From: Heliomarina baculiformis
Lineage (GTDB): Bacteria; Pseudomonadota; Alphaproteobacteria; Rhodobacterales; Rhodobacteraceae
Length of the DNA stretch: 64,000 nucleotides
Reading direction: 5' to 3'
Assembly (NCBI RefSeq): GCF_019966545.1
Contig: NZ_JAIMIC010000008.1
Location: 62,001 to 126,000 of the forward strand
The position numbers and the translations under genes were made by a program. The notes under the pieces are model-generated. The model had not been told where the DNA came from and did not search any database. It saw nothing but the letters and a program-made list of their open reading frames with translations. Position 1 is the stretch's first letter. Every line of letters begins with the position of its first letter. Below, in pieces: positions 55,383-63,715 of this stretch.

Positions 55383-56384
55383 ATGATCGAGACCCCATAC
55401 CTTCTTTTTCTCGGCGACGCGCCGGATCCGCTTTCTGCAAAGGTCGCCCAGGGCATCAAGGACTGGAGACCGGAAAACGCGGTTGGCCAGTTCCGGATGG
55501 AAGGGTGCAAGGCCGATATGAAGCTGCCGGACATGGATCTGGCTGCAGCCAAGGCCGCGGGTGCCAAGACTCTGGTCATCGGCGTGGCCAACCGGGGCGG
55601 TATCATCTCGCAGGCATGGAAAAAGGTGCTGGTCGAGGCGCTGGAAGAAGGGTTTGACCTGGCCTCGGGTCTGCATAACCTCCTGCGCAATGAAGAAGAC
55701 CTTGCGGCCGTTGCAAAGGCATGTGGCCGGACCCTGCACGACGTACGGATCCCGACGGTGCAATATCCGATCGCGAACGGCGAGAAGCGCAGCGGTAAAC
55801 GGGTTCTGGCCGTTGGCACCGACTGTAGCGTCGGCAAGATGTACACGGCGCTGGCGCTGGATGAATCCCTGCGCAAGATGGGCAAGAAGAGCACGTTCCG
55901 CGCGACCGGCCAGACCGGCATCCTCATCACCGGCGGCGGTGTGCCGCTGGACGCGGTGATCGCCGATTTCATGGCCGGGTCGATTGAATACCTGACGCCC
56001 GACAACGACGACGATCACTGGGATATCATCGAAGGCCAGGGCAGCCTGTTCCATGTGTCTTATTCCGGTGTGACGATGGCGCTGGTGCATGGCGGTCAGC
56101 CGGACGCGCTGATCCTGTGCCACGAGCCGACCCGAGAGCATATGCGCGGTCTGCCGGGCTACAAGCTGCCGACGCTTGAAGCGCTGCGCGATACCGCGCT
56201 GCCGCTGGCCCGTGTTGCCAACCCTGCCTGTGAAGTGGTAGGGATCTCGATCAATACGCAACACCTGAGTGATGAAGAGGCCGAGGCCTATCTTGCGAAG
56301 GTTGAAGCGGACATGGGTCTTCCGACTGTCGATCCCTATCGTCAGAACGCGGACCGGCTTGCCGAGGCGCTGGCTGCGCTTTAA
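55383..56384 (+). CDS. dgcN: D-glutamate N-acetyltransferase DgcN (DUF1611 family)
   Basis: A 333-residue DUF1611 protein. The C-terminal part has a P-loop-like segment (VGTDCSVGKMYTALAL, about 141-156) and TGQTGILITGGGVPLDAV; the N-terminal domain is Rossmann-like. Published work on marine bacteria assigns DgcN the conversion of D-glutamate to N-acetyl-D-glutamate, followed by DgcA. AAAGGAG precedes ATG 55383. The immediate downstream partner is a DgcA-type epimerase and then a D-amino acid aminotransferase, which supports the role. Confidence 0.85.
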   Translation: MIETPYLLFLGDAPDPLSAKVAQGIKDWRPENAVGQFRMEGCKADMKLPDMDLAAAKAAGAKTLVIGVANRGGIISQAWKKVLVEALEEGFDLASGLHNLLRNEEDLAAVAKACGRTLHDVRIPTVQYPIANGEKRSGKRVLAVGTDCSVGKMYTALALDESLRKMGKKSTFRATGQTGILITGGGVPLDAVIADFMAGSIEYLTPDNDDDHWDIIEGQGSLFHVSYSGVTMALVHGGQPDALILCHEPTREHMRGLPGYKLPTLEALRDTALPLARVANPACEVVGISINTQHLSDEEAEAYLAKVEADMGLPTVDPYRQNADRLAEALAAL

Positions 56385-56408
56385 TCGCTGACAAATGAAC
56401 AAGTTGAC

Positions 56409-56450
56409 CCGCCGGGAGCCTCCGGCGGGGATATTTTTGACCCAAAGAAG
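56409..56450 (+). repeat. post-gene repeat element, copy 2
   Basis: Stem CCGCCGG/CCGGCGG (56409-56428) followed by the 23-base core shared with copy 1 (56428-56450). It lies 24 bp after the dgcN stop codon and ends 12 bp before dgcA, so it may also affect read-through into dgcA. Confidence 0.75.
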
Positions 56451-56462
56451 GACGGGGCGCCC

Positions 56463-57428
56463 ATGAAAATCGATGTGACTCGCGATGTATTCAAGCTGGC
56501 GCAGGTGTTTACCATCTCGCGGGGGTCCCGCACGGAGGCTCAGGTTCTGACTGTAAATCTCGAGGATGGCGGTTTTGTCGGTCGCGGCGAATGTGTGCCT
56601 TACGCGCGTTATGACGAGACGCTGGAGTCTGTCGAGGCGGAGATCCGATCACTGCCGACGGATGTGACCCGGGACGCGCTGATGGAGCTTTTGCCCGCGG
56701 GGGCCGCCCGCAACGCGGTGGATTGCGCGCTTTGGGATCTGGAATGCAAGCGGTCGGGCAAGCGGGCTTGGGAACTGGCGGGGTTGCCTGTACCGGGTCC
56801 GGAAATCACGGCGTATACCCTGTCGCTCGGCACGCCCGAGGATATGATGGCGCAGGCCGCGAAGAACGCGATGCGCCCCTTGCTGAAGATCAAACTTGGT
56901 ACACCGGATGACATGCCCCGCCTTGAGGCGGTGCGCGCAGGAGCCCCAGCGTCACGGATCATCGTGGACGCGAACGAGGGCTGGAGCGCCGAGGTCTATT
57001 CGGATCTGGCGCCGCATCTGACGCGGCTTGGGGTCGAACTGGTGGAGCAGCCCTTGCCGGCCGGTGAGGACGACGCACTGATCGGCATGCAGCGTCCGGT
57101 GCCGGTCTGCGCCGATGAGAGCTGCCATGACCGCGCGAGCCTGCCCGGCCTGAAAGGCAAGTACGATGTTGTGAACATCAAGCTCGACAAGACCGGCGGG
57201 CTGACCGAGGCGCTGGCGCTGCGCGAGGCCGCGCTGGCCGAGGGTTACAAGGTGATGGTGGGCTGTATGGTCGGCTCGTCGCTGGCCATGGCGCCTGCCG
57301 TGCTGGTCGCGCAGGGCGCTGTTGTGACCGATCTCGACGGCCCGCTTCTGCTGGCCAAGGACCGCGACACGCCTCTGACATTTGACACGGCCGGAGTGCA
57401 CCCGCCCAGTGCGGCGCTCTGGGGATAA
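56463..57428 (+). CDS. dgcA: N-acetyl-D-glutamate racemase DgcA (enolase superfamily)
   Basis: A 321-residue dipeptide-epimerase-like member of the enolase superfamily. The catalytic lysines lie in LKIKLG (about 143-148) and NIKLDKTGG (about 236-244), metal ligands in IVDANEGW, VEQPLP and CADES. In the DgcN-DgcA route it racemises N-acetyl-D-glutamate to the L form, which then yields L-glutamate. It follows dgcN after the repeat element and is 10 bp ahead of dat. Older annotation as dipeptide epimerase or muconate cycloisomerase reflects the same superfamily. Confidence 0.84.
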   Translation: MKIDVTRDVFKLAQVFTISRGSRTEAQVLTVNLEDGGFVGRGECVPYARYDETLESVEAEIRSLPTDVTRDALMELLPAGAARNAVDCALWDLECKRSGKRAWELAGLPVPGPEITAYTLSLGTPEDMMAQAAKNAMRPLLKIKLGTPDDMPRLEAVRAGAPASRIIVDANEGWSAEVYSDLAPHLTRLGVELVEQPLPAGEDDALIGMQRPVPVCADESCHDRASLPGLKGKYDVVNIKLDKTGGLTEALALREAALAEGYKVMVGCMVGSSLAMAPAVLVAQGAVVTDLDGPLLLAKDRDTPLTFDTAGVHPPSAALWG

Positions 57429-57438
57429 GGAGACAGGG

Positions 57439-58302
57439 ATGACCCGAACAGTATACATGAATGGTGACTATCTGCCCGAAGAAGACGCCAAGGTTTCGAT
57501 CTTCGACCGCGGTTTTCTCATGGCCGACGGTGTGTACGAGGTGACCAGCGTTCTGGGAGGCAAGCTGATCGATTTTGACGGTCACGCTGTCCGGCTTGAA
57601 CGGTCACTTTCCCAACTGGACATGGTCAACCCCACCACCAAGGAAGAACTGCTCGAGATCCACCGTGAGTTGGTGAGCCGGAACGGTATCGACGAAGGGC
57701 TCGTCTACCTTCAGATCACCCGTGGCGCGCCGGGTGACCGTGATTTCGTTTTCCCGGATCCGGAAACGACCGCGCCGACCATCGTCCTCTTTACCCAGAA
57801 CAAACCCGGGCTTGCCGACAGTCCGGCGGCGAAAAAGGGCATGAAAGTCATCTCGATCGAGGATATCCGCTGGGGACGGCGTGACATCAAGACGGTGCAG
57901 CTGCTGTATCCGTCGATGGGCAAGATGATGGCCAAGAAGGCCGGTGCCGACGACGCCTGGATGATCGAGGACGGTTTCGTGACCGAAGGCACGTCGAACA
58001 ATGCCTATATCGTCAAGGATAACCGGATCATCACCCGCGCGCTTTCCAACGATATCCTGCATGGCATCACCCGTGCCGCCGTATTGCGTTTCGCACGCGA
58101 AGCCCAGATGGAAGTCGAAGAGCGCAGCTTCACCATCGAAGAGGCCCGCGCCGCAGACGAGGCGTTCATTACGTCGGCCAGCAGCTTCGTAATGCCAGTC
58201 GTTGAAATCGACGGCACGGTCATCGGCGACGGTGTGCCGGGCAAGGTCGCCCCCCGGCTGCGTGAAATCTACCTCGACGAGAGCCGCAAGGTCGCGATCT
58301 AA
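57439..58302 (+). CDS. dat: D-amino acid aminotransferase
   Basis: A 287-residue fold-type IV PLP enzyme. The PLP lysine is in RRDIKTVQLLYPS, with FDRGFLMADGVYEV near the N-terminus and the phosphate-binding region FVTEGTSNNAYIV. It swaps amino groups between D-amino acids and 2-oxoacids. The ATG at 57439 has AAGGAG upstream. Genes dgcN-dgcA-dat would let D-alanine and other D-amino acids be funnelled through D-glutamate to L-glutamate. A branched-chain aminotransferase-type activity is the main alternative. Confidence 0.87.
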   Translation: MTRTVYMNGDYLPEEDAKVSIFDRGFLMADGVYEVTSVLGGKLIDFDGHAVRLERSLSQLDMVNPTTKEELLEIHRELVSRNGIDEGLVYLQITRGAPGDRDFVFPDPETTAPTIVLFTQNKPGLADSPAAKKGMKVISIEDIRWGRRDIKTVQLLYPSMGKMMAKKAGADDAWMIEDGFVTEGTSNNAYIVKDNRIITRALSNDILHGITRAAVLRFAREAQMEVEERSFTIEEARAADEAFITSASSFVMPVVEIDGTVIGDGVPGKVAPRLREIYLDESRKVAI

Positions 58303-58441
58303 GCGAAAATGGCGTCTGCGCAGGGAGCAATCGCCTGCGCAGGCCGAAACCGGTTGGCAGCAGGAACGGTTTCAGGGCAGACAGTCATTCGGGGGCTGGC
58401 TCTTGGCCGTCGCTGTGTGACAGATCGGAAACCCGCGTGAC

Positions 58442-59386
58442 ATGACATTCGTGATAGCACCACTGCTCTTGCTGATCGCACTCCTACTGGGCCTCTACCT
58501 CTGGACCCAGAATATTGCGACGGCGGCGTCCGCGATGGTTCCGCAGGCCGGAGAGATTCAGCCCGTAAACGGCGGTGCCATTCATTTCGTCGAAATGGGA
58601 GAGTCGGGCGCACCGCCGCTGGTTCTGATCCACGGGATATCCGGGCAGCTTCAGCATTTCACTTATGCGATGGCCAGGATGCTGGCCCGGGACTTCTACG
58701 TTTACGTGGTGGATCGCCCGGGTTGTGGCTACTCGCACCGAGACCGCGACGAAGATGCGGCGCTATCTGTTCAGGCCCGCATGATTGGGGAATTCCTTGA
58801 TGCGAAAGGCGTCAAGAATCCGATGATTGCGGGTCACTCCCTTGGCGGGGCGGTCACACTTGCGATGGCACTGGACCGGCCGGAGAAGACAAGAGCCATC
58901 GCCTTGATCGCCCCCCTGACGCATGTTCAGGACGCGGTGGACCCGGTGTTCAAAGGGCTTGAGCTGCGCAGCCCCCGCGCCCGCCGCCTTGTGGCCTCGA
59001 CCGTCGCGACACCCCTCGCACGGGCCGGCGCCGAGAAAGTTCTGGCGCATGTCTTCTCGCCGGAACCGCCGGTCGATAACTTCCTGACCCGGGGAGGTGC
59101 GGCTCTGGGCCTGCGTCCCGGCGCCTTCGTCACCGCCTCGGGCGATCTGGTTGCCCTCGAGAAAGCACTTCCTGTGCAGGTCGCGCGCTACGGTGAACTG
59201 ACCGTTCCCGGCGGCGTTCTCTATGGCGCCGCAGATGCGCTGCTCGATCCTGAAACACAGGGGCGCAGCATGGAACGCTACGGGTTGACCTGCGAATTCC
59301 TTCCTGATCGCGGGCATATGCTGCCCCTTACGGCCCCCGAGGACTGCGCCGATTTCATTCGCCGGATCTGGGCGCGGACAGCCTGA
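58442..59386 (+). CDS. membrane-anchored alpha/beta hydrolase
   Basis: A 314-residue hydrolase with one N-terminal hydrophobic helix (residues 2-22), then a standard alpha/beta-hydrolase domain: oxyanion HGISGQ, VDRPGCGYS, the nucleophile Ser in GHSLGG (about 137-142), Asp in the GAADALLD region and the catalytic His in GHMLP. It probably acts on an ester or amide at the membrane. Substrate unknown. It lies 140 bp after dat on the same strand and is convergent with the DUF1244 gene. Confidence 0.88.
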   Translation: MTFVIAPLLLLIALLLGLYLWTQNIATAASAMVPQAGEIQPVNGGAIHFVEMGESGAPPLVLIHGISGQLQHFTYAMARMLARDFYVYVVDRPGCGYSHRDRDEDAALSVQARMIGEFLDAKGVKNPMIAGHSLGGAVTLAMALDRPEKTRAIALIAPLTHVQDAVDPVFKGLELRSPRARRLVASTVATPLARAGAEKVLAHVFSPEPPVDNFLTRGGAALGLRPGAFVTASGDLVALEKALPVQVARYGELTVPGGVLYGAADALLDPETQGRSMERYGLTCEFLPDRGHMLPLTAPEDCADFIRRIWARTA

Positions 59387-59422
59387 AGAACGACGTCGTT
59401 CAGAAAAGCCAGCTATCCCGTA

Positions 59423-59737
59423 TCAGACTTTCCGCGTCACATTCTCTTCGAAGGCGGTTTCAAAAGCGGCCTTCTTTTCGGCACCAGCTTCGGTCTGATG
59501 CTGACTTTTCCACTCGTCCATCGTCATCCCATAAAAGATCTCGCGCGCCTCTTCCTTGCCCATGTCGATGCCGCGTTCATTCGCGGCTTCCTGGTACCAC
59601 CGGCTGAGGCAGTTCCGGCAGAACCCGGCGAGGTTCATCAGGTCGATGTTCTGTACATCGGTGCGATCCTGCATCAGATGTTGCCTGAGACGCCGGAACG
59701 CCGCTGCTTCCAGTTCGAGTTCGGTCTGCTTGTCCAT
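59423..59737 (-). CDS. DUF1244 family protein
   Basis: A 104-residue cytoplasmic protein conserved in Alphaproteobacteria, with the family core FRRLRQHLMQDRTDVQNIDL and NLAGFCRNCLSRWY. Function unknown. The ATG at 59737 follows GGAGGGTG; an upstream ATG at 59749 overlaps that ribosome-binding site and is unlikely. No operon partner. Confidence 0.9.
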   Translation of the reverse strand: MDKQTELELEAAAFRRLRQHLMQDRTDVQNIDLMNLAGFCRNCLSRWYQEAANERGIDMGKEEAREIFYGMTMDEWKSQHQTEAGAEKKAAFETAFEENVTRKV

Positions 59738-59804
59738 CTCACCCTCCATTTCACCTAACCGATCTAGGGCGTGACGTTATTCATGTCACCCCGGTGCCAC
59801 AGCT

Positions 59805-59850
59805 GTTTTTCCTCTTGCCGAAAATACTTCGGGGTCCGGGGCAGCGCCCC
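59805..59850 (-). repeat. post-gene repeat element, copy 3 (divergent)
   Basis: On the minus strand: a GGGGC/GCCCC hairpin (59838-59850), then CCCCGAAGTATTTTCGGC. It begins two bases after the stop of the N-formylglutamate amidohydrolase relic, the same sense orientation after a gene as copies 1 and 2, but with a different core sequence. Confidence 0.55.
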
Positions 59851-59852
59851 GG

Positions 59853-60489
59853 TCAGACCTGGCCCGCAGACACGCCGGTGACATCAGTCATAGCCCGCTT
59901 CAGCCGCGGTGCCAGTCGTTCCGCCAACCGGACTGCGCCTCTTCCCCCGCAATCAGGTCGTTTCGCAGCTCGACTACCACGCCGGGTAGCGTTGGCAGCG
60001 TGGCATGCCTGTCGATGCTATCACCCGGCAGATCGCTGAGATAGCGGATTGGCAAGCCGCTGGTTGCGGGCAGACAGGATCGCCGTGCCCCGGCCGCGCC
60101 ACGAACTGCGCCAGCGCTTGGTTATAGGGGCGATCATGGGCGTCCAGCCGCCTTTCCTGCTCCGTCCCGTCCGCGTGACGATTGGCCCGGATGATCGTGC
60201 CGTCGTAAACTTTCATTAACAATGTCGGAGCATCCTCGCCGCGATTGGGATCGGTCACGAGGCGGGAATAACTCGATGCGATCACCGGGGCGTTCAGCAA
60301 CCGCGCAACGTGCAGGGAAAGGCCACGGGCGCCTATGTCATAGGCAATATGTCGTTGATGTCTTCCTGCGGCAGGCCAAGTTGGCTTTGGTTTCACACCT
60401 GATGGTACGGTGTTGCGGGTACGATCAGAGGTCACAAGCCACCACCCGGGACGGGTTTCGCCTTGGATGGAAAACGGAAAATATGTCAT
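59853..60489 (-). pseudogene. N-formylglutamate amidohydrolase-like pseudogene
   Basis: Family segments are spread over three frames. RHIAYDIGARGLSLHVARLLNAPVIASSYSRLVTDPNRGED is in one frame; just before it, LGLPQEDIND reads in another, so a frameshift lies near 60345-60360. About 60 residues of the middle are missing after YNQALAQFVAR. The C-terminal VVVELRNDLIAGEEAQSGW and LAERLAPRLKRA lie in two further registers, ending at TGA 59853-59855. At least two frameshifts and one deletion make it non-functional. It is divergent from pyk; the intact gene would deformylate formylglutamate. Confidence 0.75.
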
Positions 60490-60605
60490 ATGCCTGTGCT
60501 GATTTTTATCGAAGGCTTACGCCAGTTGTTCCACGAGGGGAATTGGGTCATAAGGATTTCAACTATGTTTGCGATAACGGGCAGCGATCAAGGGAGAGCC
60601 GAAAA

Positions 60606-62051
60606 ATGAAACGCTCAAGAAACGTCAAGATCGTCGCCACACTCGGACCGGCATCCGACACTTACGAGATGATCCGTGCCCTGCACGAGGCCGGTGCCGA
60701 TGTTTTTCGCCTCAACATGAGCCACGGCACACAGGATGATATCCGCGAAAGACACAAGATCATACGACAGGTCGAAAAGGATCTCGAAAGTCCGATTGCC
60801 ATCCTGGCCGACCTTCAGGGGCCGAAACTGCGGGTTGGCACTTTTGCCAATGGCGAGGAGATGCTAGAACAGGACGCGGAATTCCGGCTCGATCTCGACC
60901 CTGCAGAAGGCGACGCAACCCGTGTCCGACTGCCCCATCCCGAGATTTTCGCGGCCCTCGAAGAAGGCGCGCACCTGCTGGTCAACGACGGCAAGATCCG
61001 CCTGCGCGTAACGGATTGCGGCGAGGATTTCGCAAACTGCGTGGTCGAAGCGGGCGGTGTGATCTCGAACCGGAAGGGCGTGAATGTGCCCGACGTGGTA
61101 CTGCCAGTCGCGGCTCTGTCGGAAAAGGATCGTGACGATCTGGAATTCGCCTGCTCGCTGGGCGTCGACTGGCTGGCCCTGTCCTTCGTGCAGCGTCCCC
61201 GCGATGTCGAAGAGGCGCGGGAGCTGGCGCAGGGCCGTGCCGCGATCCTTTCCAAGATCGAAAAACCGTCTGCGGTCGATAACTTCGATGCGATCCTTGC
61301 GGCCTCCGACGGGATCATGGTCGCTCGCGGCGATCTGGGCGTGGAATTGCCCGTCCACGCGGTGCCGCCGATCCAGAAACGCCTGACCCGGAAATGCCGT
61401 GCCGCCGCCAAGCCGGTCATCGTGGCCACGCAGATGCTGGAATCGATGATCGAAAGCCCGATGCCCACCCGGGCCGAGGTCTCGGACGTGGCGACAGCGA
61501 TCTACGAAGGCTCGGATGCGATCATGCTCTCGGCTGAATCCGCCGCCGGTTCCTATCCGATCGAGGCCGTCACGACGATGAACAACGTCGCGATCGAGGT
61601 CGAGGCCGATCCGAATTACATGCAGATCATCGCCGCATCACGGGGCGGGCGCGCCTCGGGCGTCGCGGACGGCATCGTCGCTGCCGCCCGCGAAATCGCG
61701 GAAACCACCGATATCAAGGCGATTTGCTGCTTTACCCAGTCTGGCACCACCGCTCTGCTTACCGCGCGGGAACGTCCCGGCGTTCCGATCATCGCGCTGA
61801 CATCCCAGCGCGGGACGGCGCGGCGTCTGGCGTTGAGCTGGGGCTGTACCTGCGTTATGGTAGGCGAGCTGAACCGCTTCAAGATGGCCGTGGTAAGTGC
61901 TGCCCGCGCCGCGCGGGCCGGTGGATTTGCAACCGAATCTGATCAGATCGTCGTCACCGCCGGAGTGCCATTCAACGTGCCGGGCACCACCAATATTCTG
62001 CGCGTGGCGCCCTGCGACGAAAAGCTGATCTTCAACACCGATCCGGGATGA
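60606..62051 (+). CDS. pyk: pyruvate kinase
   Basis: A 481-residue pyruvate kinase making pyruvate and ATP from phosphoenolpyruvate. Signatures include TLGPAS, FRLNMSHG, ADLQGPKLRVG, the catalytic ILSKIEKPSAVDN, IMVARGDLGVELP and QMLESM…PTRAEVSDVATAI. ATG 60606 has GGAGAG upstream; the frame is open further upstream but that part is not conserved and overlaps the divergent relic. It is followed after 3 bp by a small membrane-protein gene. Confidence 0.96.
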   Translation: MKRSRNVKIVATLGPASDTYEMIRALHEAGADVFRLNMSHGTQDDIRERHKIIRQVEKDLESPIAILADLQGPKLRVGTFANGEEMLEQDAEFRLDLDPAEGDATRVRLPHPEIFAALEEGAHLLVNDGKIRLRVTDCGEDFANCVVEAGGVISNRKGVNVPDVVLPVAALSEKDRDDLEFACSLGVDWLALSFVQRPRDVEEARELAQGRAAILSKIEKPSAVDNFDAILAASDGIMVARGDLGVELPVHAVPPIQKRLTRKCRAAAKPVIVATQMLESMIESPMPTRAEVSDVATAIYEGSDAIMLSAESAAGSYPIEAVTTMNNVAIEVEADPNYMQIIAASRGGRASGVADGIVAAAREIAETTDIKAICCFTQSGTTALLTARERPGVPIIALTSQRGTARRLALSWGCTCVMVGELNRFKMAVVSAARAARAGGFATESDQIVVTAGVPFNVPGTTNILRVAPCDEKLIFNTDPG

Positions 62052-62054
62052 TCC

Positions 62055-62300
62055 ATGGCAATAACCGGCGATCCGAACCTTCTGCTTGCTCTCGGCCTTT
62101 TTCTCGCTTGGCTCTCGATCCCGGCGATGGTTTCGGTCTATAGTGACAGCCGCCCGCCGCGGGTCTCGGCTGTGGTGGTGGTGACCGGGGGCCTTCTGGT
62201 CCTCTGGGCGTTTCAGGTCAAACCCGGCGGTTATGCTCTTTCGGAAATTCCCTTGGCGATCTATGACGTGCTGGGCCGCATCCGGTTTTTCGGCCACTAG
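62055..62300 (+). CDS. small two-helix membrane protein
   Basis: An 81-residue protein with two hydrophobic helices (about 8-28 and 38-56) and a polar C-terminus. It starts 3 bp after pyk, so it is probably co-translated. I take it to be a conserved hypothetical of Rhodobacteraceae; no function can be assigned. Confidence 0.75.
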   Translation: MAITGDPNLLLALGLFLAWLSIPAMVSVYSDSRPPRVSAVVVVTGGLLVLWAFQVKPGGYALSEIPLAIYDVLGRIRFFGH

Positions 62301-62430
62301 CGCCTTTTTCTACGCAAATTGTCTCTTGCAACCAAACCCCTCTTTTCGTAAACGGCGCCTCTACACGCGCGACCGGCCAGAGTGGCATGCCGAGTCGCGT
62401 TAACGACCGACCCGAATAAAGGAGACGGAA

Positions 62431-62631
62431 ATGCCCAAGATGAAGACCAAGGCAAGCGCCAAAAAGCGCTTCAAAGTGACGGCGACCGGCAAGGTCCTCG
62501 CCGGACAGGCCGGCAAGCGTCACGGCATGATCAAACGCACCAAGAAGTTCATTCGCGATGCTCGTGGTGTCACCACGCTGAGCGCACCGGATGCCAAAAT
62601 CGTCAAGGGCTATATGCCCTACGACCGCTGA
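62431..62631 (+). CDS. rpmI: ribosomal protein bL35
   Basis: A 66-residue, strongly basic protein ([20 protein letters not shown]) of the large ribosomal subunit. AAAGGAG precedes the ATG. It forms the usual pair with rplT 15 bp downstream; infC is not in the window. Confidence 0.97.
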   Translation: MPKMKTKASAKKRFKVTATGKVLAGQAGKRHGMIKRTKKFIRDARGVTTLSAPDAKIVKGYMPYDR

Positions 62632-62646
62632 TAGGAGTCTGATCAC

Positions 62647-63012
62647 ATGTCACGCGTTAAAGGTGGTACCGTAACCCACGCTCGTCACAAGAAGATCATC
62701 AAAGCCGCAAAAGGCTATTATGGTCGTCGCAAGAACACCTTCAAGGTTGCATCGCAGGCCGTCGACAAGGCCAACCAGTACGCAACCCGCGACCGCAAGC
62801 AGCGCAAGCGCAACTTCCGCGCCCTGTGGATCCAGCGGATCAACGCAGCCGTCCGCAGCCATGACGAAGCGCTGACCTACAGCCGCTTTATCAACGGCCT
62901 GACGCTGGCTGGTATCGAAGTTGACCGCAAGGTTCTGGCCGATCTGGCGGTGCATGAGCCCGAAGCGTTCGGTGCTATTGTCGCACAAGCCAAAGGCGCT
63001 CTCGCAGCCTGA
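62647..63012 (+). CDS. rplT: ribosomal protein bL20
   Basis: A 121-residue basic protein binding 23S rRNA early in 50S assembly. The sequence [20 protein letters not shown] with [12 protein letters not shown] and [19 protein letters not shown] is the bL20 signature. It is followed by a strong terminator. Confidence 0.97.
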   Translation: MSRVKGGTVTHARHKKIIKAAKGYYGRRKNTFKVASQAVDKANQYATRDRKQRKRNFRALWIQRINAAVRSHDEALTYSRFINGLTLAGIEVDRKVLADLAVHEPEAFGAIVAQAKGALAA

Positions 63013-63033
63013 TACGGGTTTCGACAGGAACAG

Positions 63034-63061
63034 AAAAGGCCGTCCTTCGGGGCGGCCTTTT
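63034..63061 (+). terminator. rho-independent terminator of rpmI-rplT
   Basis: A 12-bp stem (AAAAGGCCGTCC/GGGCGGCCTTTT with one G-T pair) closed by a TTCG tetraloop, followed by TGCTTTTTGG. It begins 22 bp after the rplT stop. Confidence 0.93.
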
Positions 63062-63077
63062 GCTTTTTGGCTGGAGT

Positions 63078-63530
63078 TCACTCTGACATTTCGCGTTGCC
63101 GCATGGGCATCCGGTCGATCACCGCGAAAAGCTCTTCTGGCGACAACACCATGTCTTTCTCAAGCTTGACGCCTCCGTCCTTGCCCACCAATACCAGCTT
63201 GAACCCACCGGGCGAAAAGGCCTGACGGATCGGGCTGGGCGTCTGCGGCTCCACGTCGCTCAACACAACCATGTCGCGCTCGGCAAGGGCCGCTTCGGCT
63301 TGTCGGAACAACGCCATTTGCTTGGTATAATCCGCACTATCCTCTGACGGCGCAAATAGCAGAACCGGCCGATGCTTCCATTGCATGTCTTTCAGATCGC
63401 GGGCTTCTGAGGGAAGCTGACGAAACAGATCGGCGTCACTGGTGCCGGCGTCTGTCCCGGCAGAGATCGCGGCCATCCCGAAAAGGGAGGCGGCACCGAT
63501 TCTGGAAAACTTGCTAATGCGTGTTGTCAT
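63078..63530 (-). CDS. DUF4174 secreted protein
   Basis: A 150-residue protein with a signal peptide (residues 1-24) and the DUF4174 domain: LKDMQWKHRPVLLFAPSEDS, MALFRQAEAALAERDMVVL and FKLVLVGKDGGVKLEKD, a thioredoxin-like fold without a Cys pair. Function unknown, possibly a periplasmic binding role. Convergent with rplT across its terminator and divergent from the Grx-MauE gene. Confidence 0.85.
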   Translation of the reverse strand: MTTRISKFSRIGAASLFGMAAISAGTDAGTSDADLFRQLPSEARDLKDMQWKHRPVLLFAPSEDSADYTKQMALFRQAEAALAERDMVVLSDVEPQTPSPIRQAFSPGGFKLVLVGKDGGVKLEKDMVLSPEELFAVIDRMPMRQREMSE

Positions 63531-63654
63531 CTTTCTGCTCCTCTTCGGTTAATTAACACTACGCCAGAACCGGTGTTCCGGATCGTTCACGATTTCCGGC
63601 GGCGGTGCGGACAGAGTGTGTCAGCCTTTCCGATTTCGCAAAAATGAGGGAAAT

Positions 63655-63688
63655 GGGAACCTTCCAGCGCTGGAAGGGCGTTTTACCT
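63655..63688 (+). promoter_or_regulatory. MerR-family type operator/promoter
   Basis: CCTTCCAGCGCTGGAAGG (63660-63677) is a perfect 18-bp palindrome. A possible -35 region (GGAACC, 63656-63661) and -10 region (TTTTAC, from 63681) lie 19 bp apart, the long spacing typical of MerR-type promoters. The arms match the CCTTCC…GGAAGG shape of CueR/HmrR copper sites. It lies about 40 bp before the Grx-MauE start. Confidence 0.6.
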
Positions 63689-63715
63689 CTGATCCATGAA
63701 CGACAGGAGCGCCCC

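Noticed and set aside
59384-59404. Imperfect palindrome at the end of the alpha/beta hydrolase gene as a terminator
   Set aside because: Short stem with a bulge and only AAAA/TTTT traces; too weak to list as a feature.
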